Of a stretch of DNA of 64,000 nt, positions 29,425 to 38,675 are shown one piece after another. Each line of letters opens with the position of its first letter. Position 1 is the first letter of the stretch. A program made the translations under genes and the position numbers. Below the pieces are notes generated by a model. That model worked only from the letters and a program-made list of their open reading frames with translations. It was not told where the DNA came from and searched no databases. The stretch is taken from NCBI RefSeq assembly GCF_013369335.1, contig NZ_SZQJ01000003.1:1-64000 (forward strand). The letters run 5' to 3'. This DNA comes from Vibrio sp. JPW-9-11-11. Lineage in GTDB: Bacteria; Pseudomonadota; Gammaproteobacteria; Enterobacterales; Vibrionaceae.

Positions 29425-30585
29425 ATGTCTGTAATCAAGATGACTGACCTGGATCTAGCAGGTAAACGTGTATTTATCCGTGCGGACCTTAACGTACCAG
29501 TAAAAGAAGGCAAAGTGACTTCTGATGCACGTATCCTAGCTTCTCTACCTACGATTAAGCACTGTCTAGAAGCCGGCGCTAAAGTAATGGTTACTTCTCA
29601 CCTAGGTCGTCCTACTGAAGGTGAATACGCAGAAGAGTTCTCTCTACAACCTGTTGTTAATTACCTAAACGACGCACTAGATTGCGAAGTGAAACTAGCG
29701 AAAGACTACCTAGATGGCCTAGAGCTAAATACGGGTGAACTTGTTGTTCTAGAAAACGTTCGCTTCAACAAAGGCGAGAAGAAAAACGAAGAAGAGCTAT
29801 CTAAGAAGTACGCGGCACTGTGTGACATCTTCGTCATGGATGCATTCGGTACAGCTCACCGTGCACAAGCATCGACTCACGGTGTGGGCATGAACGCTCC
29901 TGTAGCGTGTGCTGGTCCTCTTCTAGCGGCAGAACTTGAAGCACTAGGCAAAGCAATGGACAACCCAGAGCGTCCGCTAGTGGCTATCGTTGGTGGTTCT
30001 AAAGTTTCGACGAAACTGACAGTTCTAGAATCTCTATCTAAAGTGGCTGACCAGCTTGTTGTTGGTGGTGGTATCGCAAACACATTCATCGCAGCGGCGG
30101 GCAATAACGTAGGTAAGTCTCTATACGAAGCAGACCTAGTTGAAACAGCGCAAAAACTAATGAAAGAGTGTTCTATTCCAGTAGCCACTGACGTTGCATG
30201 TGCAAAAGCATTTGATGAAAACGCAGAAGCTGAAATCAAGAACGTTGCTGACGTCGCTGACGACGATATGATCTTCGACCTAGGTCCAGATTCAACTGCA
30301 GCTCTAGCTGAAATTATCGCTAACGCGAAAACTATCCTTTGGAACGGCCCAGTAGGTGTATTCGAGTTCAAGAACTTCGAAGCGGGCACTAAAGGTATCT
30401 CTGAAGCGATCGCTCAGTCTGCTGGTTTCTCTGTCGCTGGTGGTGGTGACACGCTAGCCGCTATCGATAAGTTCGGTATCAAAGCGGACGTTTCTTACAT
30501 CTCTACTGGCGGTGGTGCATTCCTTGAATTCGTTGAAGGTAAAGTACTGCCAGCGGTTGCGATGCTTGAAGAGCGCGCTAAGTAA
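29425..30585 (+). CDS. pgk: Phosphoglycerate kinase
   Basis: Pgk transfers phosphate between 1,3-bisphosphoglycerate and ADP. The 386 residues include [30 protein letters not shown], the hinge region [16 protein letters not shown] and the nucleotide loop [12 protein letters not shown]. The ATG at 29425 has a GAGAGGA ribosome site; a TTG five codons upstream is not needed. The codon choice (many CTA, GTT, TCT) is that of a highly expressed gene. Confidence 0.98.
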   Translation: MSVIKMTDLDLAGKRVFIRADLNVPVKEGKVTSDARILASLPTIKHCLEAGAKVMVTSHLGRPTEGEYAEEFSLQPVVNYLNDALDCEVKLAKDYLDGLELNTGELVVLENVRFNKGEKKNEEELSKKYAALCDIFVMDAFGTAHRAQASTHGVGMNAPVACAGPLLAAELEALGKAMDNPERPLVAIVGGSKVSTKLTVLESLSKVADQLVVGGGIANTFIAAAGNNVGKSLYEADLVETAQKLMKECSIPVATDVACAKAFDENAEAEIKNVADVADDDMIFDLGPDSTAALAEIIANAKTILWNGPVGVFEFKNFEAGTKGISEAIAQSAGFSVAGGGDTLAAIDKFGIKADVSYISTGGGAFLEFVEGKVLPAVAMLEERAK

Positions 30586-30591
30586 TTAAAC

Positions 30592-30622
30592 GAAAGCGGG
30601 GGAGTTTCTCTCCCGCTTTCTT
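30592..30622 (+). terminator. Hairpin after pgk
   Basis: The stem GAAAGCGGGAGA-like / TCTCCCGCTTTC (30592-30620) is followed by a short T-rich tract. Its strength is compatible with partial termination before fba, which has its own promoter. Confidence 0.7.
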
Positions 30623-30624
30623 GT

Positions 30625-30654
30625 TTGCTGCACATCACATTTTTTTGCTAGAAT
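30625..30654 (+). promoter_or_regulatory. Predicted promoter of fba
   Basis: TTGCTG (30625-30630) and TAGAAT (30649-30654) are separated by 18 bases, upstream of the palindrome at 30669-30680. The -10 is close to consensus; the -35 is weaker. Confidence 0.5.
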
Positions 30655-30668
30655 AGCGCACGTTGTGA

Positions 30669-30680
30669 GCAAACGTTTGC
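30669..30680 (+). promoter_or_regulatory. LacI/PurR-type operator upstream of fba
   Basis: The perfect 12-base palindrome GCAAACGTTTGC equals the core of the PurR box (ACGCAAACGTTTGCGT). It begins 14 bases after the predicted -10 hexamer, a position where a bound repressor would block transcription. Other LacI-family regulators use similar cores, so the regulator is not certain. Confidence 0.55.
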
Positions 30681-30738
30681 AAGAATTTAAACTTAACAAG
30701 TTTTATTTTTAAAACGACAGATAAATAGGATCAAATCC

Positions 30739-31815
30739 ATGTCTAAGATCTTCGATTTCGTAAAACCAGGTGTTATCTCTGGCGATGACGTTCAGAAAGT
30801 TTTTGAAGTAGCAAAAGAGAACAAATTTGCTCTTCCTGCAGTAAACGTTGTGGGCACTGACTCTGTAAACGCAGTACTAGAAGCAGCAGCTAAAGTGAAA
30901 GCGCCAGTTGTTGTTCAGTTCTCTAACGGCGGTGCAGCTTTCTTTGCTGGTAAAGGCGTTAAGCTAGAAGGTCAAGGTGCACAAATCCTTGGCGCTGTAG
31001 CGGGTGCTAAATACGTACACGAAGTTGCAGAAGCTTACGGTGTGCCAGTCATTCTACACACTGACCACGCTGCTAAGAAACTACTACCTTGGATCGACGG
31101 TCTACTAGACGCGGGTGAGAAATTCTTCGCTGAAACGGGTAAACCACTATTCTCTTCTCACATGCTAGACCTTTCTGAAGAGTCTCTAGAAGAGAACATC
31201 GAAACCTGTGCTAAGTACCTAGAGCGCATGGCTAAAATGAACATGACAATCGAGATCGAACTGGGTTGTACTGGTGGTGAAGAAGACGGCGTTGATAACT
31301 CTGATATGGACGCATCTGAGCTTTACACTTCTCCTGAAGACGTTGCTTACGCATACGAGAAACTAAGTGCAGTTTCACACCGTTTCACTATCGCAGCTTC
31401 TTTCGGTAACGTACACGGTGTTTACAAGCCAGGTAACGTTGTTCTAACTCCAACTATCCTACGTGATTCTCAAGCACATTGTGCAGAGAAGTTCGGTATC
31501 GCACCAAACGCGCTAAACTTCGTATTCCACGGTGGCAGCGGTTCTACTGAAGCTGAAATCCAAGAGTCTATCGGTTACGGTGTTATCAAAATGAACATCG
31601 ATACAGATACCCAGTGGGCAACTTGGGATGGTATCCGTCAGTACGAAGCTGAAAACCACGATTACCTACAAGGTCAAATCGGTAACCCAACTGGCGAAGA
31701 TGCGCCAAACAAGAAGTACTACGATCCACGCGTATGGCTACGTGCTGGTCAAGCTTCAATGGTTGCACGCCTAGAGAAAGCATTCGCTGACCTTAACGCA
31801 GTAGACGTACTATAA
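30739..31815 (+). CDS. fbaA: Class II fructose-bisphosphate aldolase
   Basis: This zinc-dependent aldolase of glycolysis and gluconeogenesis has 358 residues. It shows the class II features: LHTDHAAKKLLPW (zinc His), EIELGCTGGEEDGVDN, FVFHGGSGSTEAEIQESIGYGVIKMNIDTDTQWATW. Codon bias is extreme, as expected for a highly expressed gene. It follows epd-pgk. Confidence 0.98.
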   Translation: MSKIFDFVKPGVISGDDVQKVFEVAKENKFALPAVNVVGTDSVNAVLEAAAKVKAPVVVQFSNGGAAFFAGKGVKLEGQGAQILGAVAGAKYVHEVAEAYGVPVILHTDHAAKKLLPWIDGLLDAGEKFFAETGKPLFSSHMLDLSEESLEENIETCAKYLERMAKMNMTIEIELGCTGGEEDGVDNSDMDASELYTSPEDVAYAYEKLSAVSHRFTIAASFGNVHGVYKPGNVVLTPTILRDSQAHCAEKFGIAPNALNFVFHGGSGSTEAEIQESIGYGVIKMNIDTDTQWATWDGIRQYEAENHDYLQGQIGNPTGEDAPNKKYYDPRVWLRAGQASMVARLEKAFADLNAVDVL

Positions 31816-31835
31816 TTCGTTGATTGCTAAGAGTT

Positions 31836-31866
31836 TAAAAACCCGCTCAATGAGCGGGTTTTTTTA
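31836..31866 (+). terminator. Terminator after fba
   Basis: The stem AAAACCCGCTCA / TGAGCGGGTTTT is followed by a T-run. Confidence 0.9.
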
Positions 31867-32074
31867 TATCTGATTTGTTGTGCCGCTGGCTTTAAACAAA
31901 AGCGGCGAAAGGATTGTTTTGGCGCTATTTGCAAAAAGTTAACTTTGCGATTGGTCGAAAGTGCGCTATCGTGCCAAAAAAATGACATTGTCACGGTCAA
32001 TGTATCACAAGTACTCTAGTGGCGGTGCCAAGCAATTGGATTCATGCAGTCTTGTTTAATAAGAGGATAAAACT

Positions 32075-32938
32075 ATGTCAGATGAGTCAGTTGGGATTGA
32101 AGCCCCTCTCGTTGATGGTTTAAGCCATGCGGAAAAATGGCTAACAAATAATTCAGATCTACTGGTTCAGTACGGTGTGAACATCATATCAGCGGTTCTG
32201 ATCCTATTTATCGGTAACATTATCGTTAAAGCGGTCGCTAACAGCGTGTCTAAAGTTCTAGACAAGAAAAACATGGACAAAGCCGTTGTCGAATTTGTTC
32301 ATGGCCTAGTTCGTTATCTGCTCTTTGTTATCGTACTCATTGCGGCACTAGGTCGCGTTGGTGTTCAAACCGCATCGGTTGTTGCCGTTATTGGTGCGGC
32401 GGGCTTAGCGATTGGTCTTGCGCTACAAGGGTCACTATCAAACTTTGCTGCGGGTGTGCTCATCGTGGCTTTCCGCCCATTTAAATCGGGAGATTATGTC
32501 GAAGTGGGTGGTGTTGCCGGCAGTGTTGAAGCGATTCAAATTTTCCAAACCGTTCTTAAAACACCCGATAACAAAATGGTCGTGGTGCCTAACTCAGGTG
32601 TCATCGGTAGCCCTATTACCAACTACTCTCGTCATGAAACTCGCCGTGTCGACCTGATTATCGGTGTCTCATACAAAGCGGATCTTAAACAAACCAAGCA
32701 AGTGATCCGTGAAACCCTGGAAAAAGATCCTCGAATTCTCAAAGATCCAGACATGACCATAGGTGTGCTGGCACTTGCCGACTCATCAGTCAACTTTGTG
32801 GTTCGTCCTTGGGTTAAAACCGCGGATTATTGGGGTGTATACTTTGATTCCATGCAAGGTATTAAAGAAGCTCTTGATGCAGCAGGCATCGAAATTCCGT
32901 TCCCACAAATGGATGTTCATCTCAACAAAGTCGATTAA
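32075..32938 (+). CDS. mscS: Small-conductance mechanosensitive channel
   Basis: MscS is an inner-membrane channel that opens on osmotic downshock. The 287 residues contain TM1 around VQYGVNIISAVLILFIGNIIV, TM2 YLLFVIVLIAALGRVG, and the pore helix TM3 with the Ala/Gly pattern VIGAAGLAIGLALQGSLSNFAAGVLIVAFRPF. The cytoplasmic beta and alpha/beta domains follow. Length and pattern match the E. coli protein (286 residues). Confidence 0.96.
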   Translation: MSDESVGIEAPLVDGLSHAEKWLTNNSDLLVQYGVNIISAVLILFIGNIIVKAVANSVSKVLDKKNMDKAVVEFVHGLVRYLLFVIVLIAALGRVGVQTASVVAVIGAAGLAIGLALQGSLSNFAAGVLIVAFRPFKSGDYVEVGGVAGSVEAIQIFQTVLKTPDNKMVVVPNSGVIGSPITNYSRHETRRVDLIIGVSYKADLKQTKQVIRETLEKDPRILKDPDMTIGVLALADSSVNFVVRPWVKTADYWGVYFDSMQGIKEALDAAGIEIPFPQMDVHLNKVD

Positions 32939-32958
32939 TCACACTCGGTGTTACGATC

Positions 32959-32985
32959 AAAGCGAGGCTCTGCCTCGCTTTTTTA
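32959..32985 (+). terminator. Terminator after mscS
   Basis: The stem AAGCGAGGC / GCCTCGCTT is followed by T on the plus strand. It ends next to the stop of the convergent YbaK-domain gene. Confidence 0.85.
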
Positions 32986-33465
32986 CATTTCTAGTATGGG
33001 ATTGTCCAACTGGTTCAGGACAGGGATTAGGTCTTGGCCGGCAATCCCTAAAGTTACTTCTGGTTTGCCTGGAGTATAAAGGATCTCTTGTTGTTGATAG
33101 AGTCGGGTATCAACAATGATTGCAATCTCACTGGGTAGGCCGAAAGGGCATACCGCTCCGGCTACGCATCCGGTCACTTCAGTCATCTGCTGATCATCGA
33201 CAATCGAGGGCCGTGTTCCCGTTAAAACTTTAATTGCTTTGCTATCGAGGCGAGAGTCTTTGTCAGTCAACAGCAGCGCATAACCTGCGCCTTTAAGGCG
33301 AAGAAAAAGGCTTTTGCTATGCGTGCCTGTCCAACCGAGTCTCTTTGCTACCCGTTCATCTGTGGTGAAGTCTAGGATCGGTTCATGCTGCCATTCGGTA
33401 AAGCTGATATTGAGTTGGTTGAGCAAGTCAATGTTAAAACGATATATCCTATCTAGTTGATTCAT
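32983..33465 (-). CDS. YbaK/EbsC-domain aminoacyl-tRNA deacylase (YeaK-like)
   Basis: The 160 residues form a single YbaK/prolyl-tRNA-editing domain predicted to hydrolyse mischarged aminoacyl-tRNA in trans. Family traits are HSKSLFLRLKGAGYALLL, the editing-site lysine context LDSKAIKVLTGTRPSI and GAVCPFGLPSEIAIIVDTRL. Which amino acid is edited cannot be read from the sequence. It follows argO by 9 bases and is probably cotranscribed with it. Confidence 0.85.
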   Translation of the reverse strand: MNQLDRIYRFNIDLLNQLNISFTEWQHEPILDFTTDERVAKRLGWTGTHSKSLFLRLKGAGYALLLTDKDSRLDSKAIKVLTGTRPSIVDDQQMTEVTGCVAGAVCPFGLPSEIAIIVDTRLYQQQEILYTPGKPEVTLGIAGQDLIPVLNQLDNPILEM

Positions 33466-33474
33466 ATCTCTCCC

Positions 33475-34095
33475 TTATTCGTTGAATAATTGCCTAGCCA
33501 ACATAAAGGCAATAACAAACATCATAACTGCAACCCCAAAATCAATCCCTTGTTTTACTCTGGGTTTTGACAGTATCGGTGCCAATTTGGCTGCCGCAAT
33601 GGATAGTGCGAAAAACCAAACAAATGACGCCGTGATGGTCCCAAAAGCGAAGGCAAGACGGTCGATACCGCTAAATTGGCCGCCAATCGAACCCAATATG
33701 ACCACTGTATCTAAATAGAGGTGGGGGTTCAGAACTGTCACGGCAAGGGCGCCTACGATGACCGCCTTGCGTCCAACCAATGAGGCGGACTGGTCTTGGC
33801 TATCCGTTATTGGAGATAACGCATTTTTGAGTGACAAATAACCATAGAAAGTTAAAAAAGCGATACCTCCTAGCGTGACTAGCAGCAGCAAGGTCTCATT
33901 TTTTGCCAGTAGCGCGCCGCCGCCAAAGATTCCCAGTGAGATAAATAAGGTATCCAATACGCTGCAAATGCTGGCGGTCGTCAGGTGATGTTGGCGCTTA
34001 ATGCCTTGATTTAACACATAGGCATTCTGCGCACCGATTGGGATAATCATGCTTGCGCCTAACCCAAATCCTTGTAGCATCAACCAAAAATTCAC
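33475..34095 (-). CDS. argO: Arginine exporter ArgO (LysE family)
   Basis: This inner-membrane exporter of basic amino acids has 206 residues and about six hydrophobic segments. It starts with the LysE signature QGFGLGASMIIPIGAQNAYVLNQGIKR. Other marks are SICSVLDTLFISLGIFGGGALL and NPHLYLDTVVILGSI. It is divergent from argP, the regulator that activates argO in E. coli, which supports the assignment to ArgO. Confidence 0.93.
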   Translation of the reverse strand: MNFWLMLQGFGLGASMIIPIGAQNAYVLNQGIKRQHHLTTASICSVLDTLFISLGIFGGGALLAKNETLLLLVTLGGIAFLTFYGYLSLKNALSPITDSQDQSASLVGRKAVIVGALAVTVLNPHLYLDTVVILGSIGGQFSGIDRLAFAFGTITASFVWFFALSIAAAKLAPILSKPRVKQGIDFGVAVMMFVIAFMLARQLFNE

Positions 34096-34206
34096 TTCAC
34101 TTTCTCCATTTGTTTGTTGATGTAGTGAAGATAAACAAATAGATTTAATAAGTATATTTAATGATTTTTATACTATATTAGTTCTTCTAATTAGATTGAG
34201 GTGCAG

Positions 34207-35103
34207 ATGCGAGGGTTAGATTATCGCTGGATTGAAGCATTGGAAGCCGTTGTTAAAGCAGGGAGTTTTGAGCGAGCGGCACAATCACTTTATGTGTCGC
34301 AATCCGCGATATCTCAACGGGTAAAGCAGCTGGAAAAATTTCTCGCTCAACCGGTTTTGGTCCGTGAGCAGCCTCCGAGGCCCACCTTGATTGGGCAAAA
34401 GCTGCTAGGTTTTTATCAGCGAGTGCAACTTTTAGAAACTGAACTTATTCCAGAGCTTGGCAGCGACAGCCAAGAAAAAGTGCAGCGCATTTCGATTGCG
34501 ACCAACGCAGACAGCTTAGCGACTTGGTTGTTGCCAGCTTTGGCACCCATCATGAAATCTCATCGGGTAGAGTTTAATTTTGTTGTGTTTCCAGAAGCGC
34601 GCACCCTGAATAAACTCAAAAATGGCGAAGTGGTGGGGGCCCTCAGTATGGAACCTAGAGCGATGGCGGGGTGTGAGGCTCAATACCTAGGTCGGATGGA
34701 TTACGTGTGTGTGTCCAGCCCAGAGTTTGCTGAGCATTATTTTCCCAATGGTGTCGACCGAGCTGCGCTACAGAGTGCGCCAGCGGTCTCTTTTGATCAT
34801 TATGATCCTCTCCATCGTGATTTTTTAACCCAGCACTTTCATATTGAACCTGATACGATCGCTCATCATCATGTCGCCAGTTCAGAGGCGTTTGTTAATC
34901 TTGCATTAATGGGCTGCGCGTATTGCTTGATCCCAAAGTTGCAGATTGAGCGTGAACTTGCGTCAGGCCAACTAGTCGATTTGATGCCAGGCTTTTTTAT
35001 GAGTTTTGAAATTTACTGGCACCATTGGCAACTCGAAACCGGTTTACTCAAAACCATCACGCAGTCGATTCTCGCTCATACCGACGATTTATTACCTAAA
35101 TAG
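34207..35103 (+). CDS. argP: LysR-type regulator ArgP
   Basis: This transcription activator senses arginine/lysine and controls argO. The 298 residues begin with a winged helix-turn-helix ([43 protein letters not shown]), followed by the substrate-binding domain. An upstream GTG at 34201 would overlap the GAGG ribosome site; the ATG at 34207 is better spaced and aligns with E. coli ArgP. The divergent argO gene is its predicted target. Confidence 0.93.
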   Translation: MRGLDYRWIEALEAVVKAGSFERAAQSLYVSQSAISQRVKQLEKFLAQPVLVREQPPRPTLIGQKLLGFYQRVQLLETELIPELGSDSQEKVQRISIATNADSLATWLLPALAPIMKSHRVEFNFVVFPEARTLNKLKNGEVVGALSMEPRAMAGCEAQYLGRMDYVCVSSPEFAEHYFPNGVDRAALQSAPAVSFDHYDPLHRDFLTQHFHIEPDTIAHHHVASSEAFVNLALMGCAYCLIPKLQIERELASGQLVDLMPGFFMSFEIYWHHWQLETGLLKTITQSILAHTDDLLPK

Positions 35104-35211
35104 TCGTACTATAAGACGAGTTAACTCTTTGTCAGAACTTCCTTCGCTTACTTGGCCTATTTGTATCCTCTATCTATGATGTATAGGTTTGAAGCGAAAG
35201 GGTATTTCAGT

Positions 35212-35907
35212 ATGAAGAGAATTCCACTATGGGTAGCAGCGCTCTCCTTATCCAGTGTGAGTGTCAATGCGCTGGCCAATACGCCAGACTTTCCGCACTT
35301 AGTCACCACCGGGTATGGTGAGGTTGTCGCTCAGCCTGATATGGCGCAGTTTTCGGTCAAAGTGGTCGAGACAACCATGACGGCTGAACAAGCTAAGCAG
35401 TCGGTCGATCAGGTGGTCATGAGTTTTCTTTCTGCGCTCAATCAGCACGGCGTGGCGAGTAAAGATATCTCTAGTTCCAATCTCTATATCACCCCTCAAT
35501 ACCACTATCCAAAAAAAGGCAAACCTGAACTGGTTGGATATCGTGCGACTCGAAGTATGACGGTCACGGTGCAGCAACTAGAGGATCTCAATCAATATCT
35601 TGATTTGGCGTTGGATGCGGGGATCAACCAAGTTGATAACATTGAGTTGAAAGTACGAGAACAAGCCTTGTATCAGCAGCAGGCGCGACAGGCAGCGATT
35701 AAAGATGCCAATGATAAGGCCAACTCGTTGGCGGAAGGGTTTGGCAAAGAAATCGAAGATGTGTGGCGGGTTGACTACAATATGTCGAATCATCAACCAG
35801 TACTGATGCGTTCTATGGCGATGGATGGAAAAATGGAGTCGAACACGTACCAAGATTCGACCATAGTGATTCGAGACCGTGTTGATGTGATTTATCAGTT
35901 AAATTAA
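35212..35907 (+). CDS. SIMPL-domain (YggE-like) periplasmic protein
   Basis: The 231 residues start with a signal peptide (LSSVSVNALANT, cleavage near residue 22). One SIMPL/DUF541 domain follows: VTTGYGEVVAQPDMAQFSVKV, SSSNLYITPQYHY, GYRATRSMTVTVQQL and QAAIKDANDKANSLAEGFG. E. coli YggE is linked to lower oxidative damage, but the mechanism is not established. The open frame extends 20 codons upstream; the chosen ATG begins a proper signal peptide. Confidence 0.9.
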   Translation: MKRIPLWVAALSLSSVSVNALANTPDFPHLVTTGYGEVVAQPDMAQFSVKVVETTMTAEQAKQSVDQVVMSFLSALNQHGVASKDISSSNLYITPQYHYPKKGKPELVGYRATRSMTVTVQQLEDLNQYLDLALDAGINQVDNIELKVREQALYQQQARQAAIKDANDKANSLAEGFGKEIEDVWRVDYNMSNHQPVLMRSMAMDGKMESNTYQDSTIVIRDRVDVIYQLN

Positions 35908-35925
35908 ACGGGGTCTCTATCAAAC

Positions 35926-35951
35926 AAAAAGAGGGCATAAAGCCCTCTTTA
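35926..35951. terminator. Bidirectional terminator between the SIMPL gene and pyk
   Basis: The stem AAAGAGGGC / GCCCTCTTT has an A-run on one side and a T tract on the other. It serves two convergent genes. Confidence 0.8.
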
Positions 35952-35972
35952 TAGTCATCAATACAGGTTCGA

Positions 35973-37385
35973 TTAAAGAACGTGTACAGATGCAGTGTTA
36001 GTAGTACCTGAAGCCACTAGAGCACCAGAAACCATAACAACGATGTCGCCTTTGTTACCTAGGCCTGACTCTAGAGCGATTTCTTTACCCGCTACGTAGA
36101 ATGCGTCAGTGCTTTCGATTGAATCAACAACAACTGGAGTCACACCTTTAGTTAGCACTAGCTGTGCAGCCGTCTTAGTGTTAGTTGTTAGAGCGATGAT
36201 GTTTGCCGTTGGGAAGTACTTACGTACTGAACGTGCAGATTTACCACCTTCAGTTGCAACAACGATAAGTGGAGCTGCTAGTTTTTCAGCTGTGTCTACT
36301 GCGCCTTTACATACTGCTTCAGTGATACGTAGGCGTGGGCTGTCTAGACGAGAACCTAGCTCAGCTTTAAGCGCTGAATCAGTACGGTTCGCGATTTGAG
36401 CCATGATAGTGACTGCTTCAACTGGGTACTTACCTTTAGCCGTTTCACCAGAAAGCATGACAGCGTCAGTACCGTCCATTACAGCGTTCGCAACGTCGCC
36501 TGCTTCCGCACGAGTAGGGCGTGGGTTGTTGATCATAGAATCAAGCATTTGCGTTGCAGTGATAACCATCTTACGTGCACGGTTACACTTCTCGATCATC
36601 ATTTTCTGAGCGAAGATAACTTCTTCAGCTGGGATTTCAACACCTAGGTCACCACGAGCAACCATGATACCGTCAGAAAGCTCTAGGATCTCGTCGAAGT
36701 TATCAACACCTTCTTGGTTTTCGATCTTAGAGATGATGTGGATGTTCTCGCCGCCGTTTGCAGCAAGTACTTCACGGATTTCTTGAACGTCAGACGCTTT
36801 ACGGATGAAAGATGCTGCTACGAAGTCAACGCCTTGCTCACAACCGAACTTAAGGTCGTTCTTATCTTTTTCAGATAGAGCTGGTAGGTTTACAGAAACG
36901 CCAGGAAGGTTAACACCTTTGTTTTCGCCTAGCGCGCCGTTGTTTAGCACCTTACATTTCACTTCAGTCTCAGAAGTTGCGATAACTTCCATCTCAATAA
37001 GACCGTCATCTACTAGGATAGTGTTACCAACGTTTAGGTCAGCAGCAAAGCCAGCGTAAGTTACTGCTACTTTGTCTTTGTTACCCACAACTGAGATGTC
37101 AGTAGTGAACGTGAACTCTTGACCAGCAACTAGGTCAACGTCATCGCCGTTTTCTAGTTTGATCGTACGGATTTCAGGACCTTTAGTGTCTAGAAGGATA
37201 GCAAGTTGCTTACCAGACTCTTCCATCACTTTGCGGAAGTTCGCGATACGAGTGCCGTGCTCTTCATAGTCACCGTGAGAGAAGTTCAGGCGCATTACGT
37301 TCATGCCTGCGTTTACTAGCTCAGTTAGCTTCTCTACAGATTCAGTTTTAGGGCCAATCGTACATACGATTTTGGTCTTTTTCAT
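35973..37385 (-). CDS. pykF: Pyruvate kinase I
   Basis: This glycolytic enzyme converts phosphoenolpyruvate and ADP to pyruvate and ATP. The 470 residues match the PykF type, starting [24 protein letters not shown]. They include [14 protein letters not shown], the active-site [51 protein letters not shown] and a C-terminal allosteric domain. Codon bias is strong. Confidence 0.97.
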   Translation of the reverse strand: MKKTKIVCTIGPKTESVEKLTELVNAGMNVMRLNFSHGDYEEHGTRIANFRKVMEESGKQLAILLDTKGPEIRTIKLENGDDVDLVAGQEFTFTTDISVVGNKDKVAVTYAGFAADLNVGNTILVDDGLIEMEVIATSETEVKCKVLNNGALGENKGVNLPGVSVNLPALSEKDKNDLKFGCEQGVDFVAASFIRKASDVQEIREVLAANGGENIHIISKIENQEGVDNFDEILELSDGIMVARGDLGVEIPAEEVIFAQKMMIEKCNRARKMVITATQMLDSMINNPRPTRAEAGDVANAVMDGTDAVMLSGETAKGKYPVEAVTIMAQIANRTDSALKAELGSRLDSPRLRITEAVCKGAVDTAEKLAAPLIVVATEGGKSARSVRKYFPTANIIALTTNTKTAAQLVLTKGVTPVVVDSIESTDAFYVAGKEIALESGLGNKGDIVVMVSGALVASGTTNTASVHVL

Positions 37386-37816
37386 GGAAGATACTCTCCG
37401 GTCAATATAGTTACAATTTGAAAGTCGGTTATTGGTCTGAAACCAAGGCTGTCGCTAAGGCATTTTGTGCCTGCCAACTCGAATGGACAGCGCCGAAATT
37501 AGTTGGCTTCAGAACTGAAAGTCTTTCACAAAGTTTAGTCATTTTATGACCAACTTGTTGGGATTTTTGGCGCTATTTTTGTGACCACCCTAGGATAACT
37601 CGGGTTCACTGGCAAAAAATAACGGTCAATTCTGTAATTTATTTTCTTTTCGGATGCGAATTCTACCACTGAATCATTTCAATATCACTGGTTAAGAATT
37701 GTCTTAGGACAAGGTTTTTGCGCTAAATATTAATTTTTTGGATCGAAATAAATGGACTTAAAAGTTTCGCTTTGACTATAATTAGTTTCAAACCGAAACT
37801 TAAATTTAATGATTAA
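37386..37816. other. pyk-deoR divergent intergenic region
   Basis: This 431-base spacer has no convincing gene. It holds a perfect 6-1-6 palindrome TGAAAGTCTTTCA (37515-37527), about 130 bases upstream of pyk, and the operator-like repeat at 37784-37800 before the regulator gene. The rest is A/T rich without recognisable structure. Confidence 0.6.
37784..37800 (+). promoter_or_regulatory. Inverted repeat before the DeoR-type gene
   Basis: AGTTTCAAACCGAAACT is a 6-5-6 inverted repeat ending 16 bases before the regulator ATG. A -10-like TATAAT lies at 37777-37782 with a weak -35 (TGGACT) upstream, so the repeat would cover the transcription start. It is a candidate autoregulatory operator. Confidence 0.5.
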
Positions 37817-38578
37817 ATGTCGAAACGAAACACTCAGTTAAGAAGACACGCTATTTCTAACCTAGTCGATGAGAAAGGGGAAGTCAGCGTTGAGGCACTG
37901 TCCGTTCAGTTTGAAACATCAGAAGTCACGATTAGAAAGGATCTCGCTTCTCTAGAAAAAAATGGTCAGCTACTGCGCCGCTATGGTGGTGCCATCGCTT
38001 TACCGAAAGAAGTGGTGAGCGATGAACTCGATAAAAATGTTTCGATTCGTAAGAATGAGCTGGCTCAAGCTGCGGCTAAACTGATCCGCGAGCACAATCG
38101 TATTGTGATCGATAGTGGTAGCACGACAGCCGCTTTGATCAAACAGTTAGACGGTATGCGCGGTTTGGTGGTGATGACCAATTCACTCAATGTTGCGAAT
38201 GCACTCAATGAGCTAGAGAGTGAGCCGACACTGCTTATGACCGGAGGCACTTGGGATGCGCATTCTGAGTCATTTCAAGGCCAAGTTGCCGAGTCTGTTC
38301 TACGATCTTATGACTTTGATCAGCTGTTTATCGGCGCTGATGGTGTGGATTTGGACCGTGGAACCACCACATTCAACGAGTTGGTTGGTCTGAGCAAAGT
38401 GATGGCCGACGTGTCGCGTGAAGTGATCGTGATGGTGGAGTCGGAGAAGATTGGCCGCAAGATCCCCAATCTGGAACTGGCTTGGGACGCCATCGATATT
38501 TTGATCACCAATAAAGATTTAGCGCCAGAGGCAAAACAAAAGATTGAATCTCATGGCGTCAAAGTTGTGTGCGCCTAA
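37817..38578 (+). CDS. DeoR-family transcription regulator upstream of glmS
   Basis: The 253 residues begin with a DeoR winged helix (RRHAISNLVDEKGEVSVEALSVQFETSEVTIRKDLASLEKNGQLLRRYGGA). A sugar-phosphate isomerase-like effector domain follows (IVIDSGSTTAALIKQL, LMTGGTWD, FIGADGVDLDRGTTTFNE). It lies 97 bases upstream of glmS on the same strand. Control of glucosamine-6-phosphate synthesis in response to an amino-sugar phosphate is inferred from position; the ligand is not known. Confidence 0.85.
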   Translation: MSKRNTQLRRHAISNLVDEKGEVSVEALSVQFETSEVTIRKDLASLEKNGQLLRRYGGAIALPKEVVSDELDKNVSIRKNELAQAAAKLIREHNRIVIDSGSTTAALIKQLDGMRGLVVMTNSLNVANALNELESEPTLLMTGGTWDAHSESFQGQVAESVLRSYDFDQLFIGADGVDLDRGTTTFNELVGLSKVMADVSREVIVMVESEKIGRKIPNLELAWDAIDILITNKDLAPEAKQKIESHGVKVVCA

Positions 38579-38675
38579 CGCGCAAAACAACCATCAAATA
38601 CGACTATTTTAAAATCATTAATCCGACATTGGCCTTTGCTTGCTGCCACTCGGAATCAACAAATTGGAGTTACTT

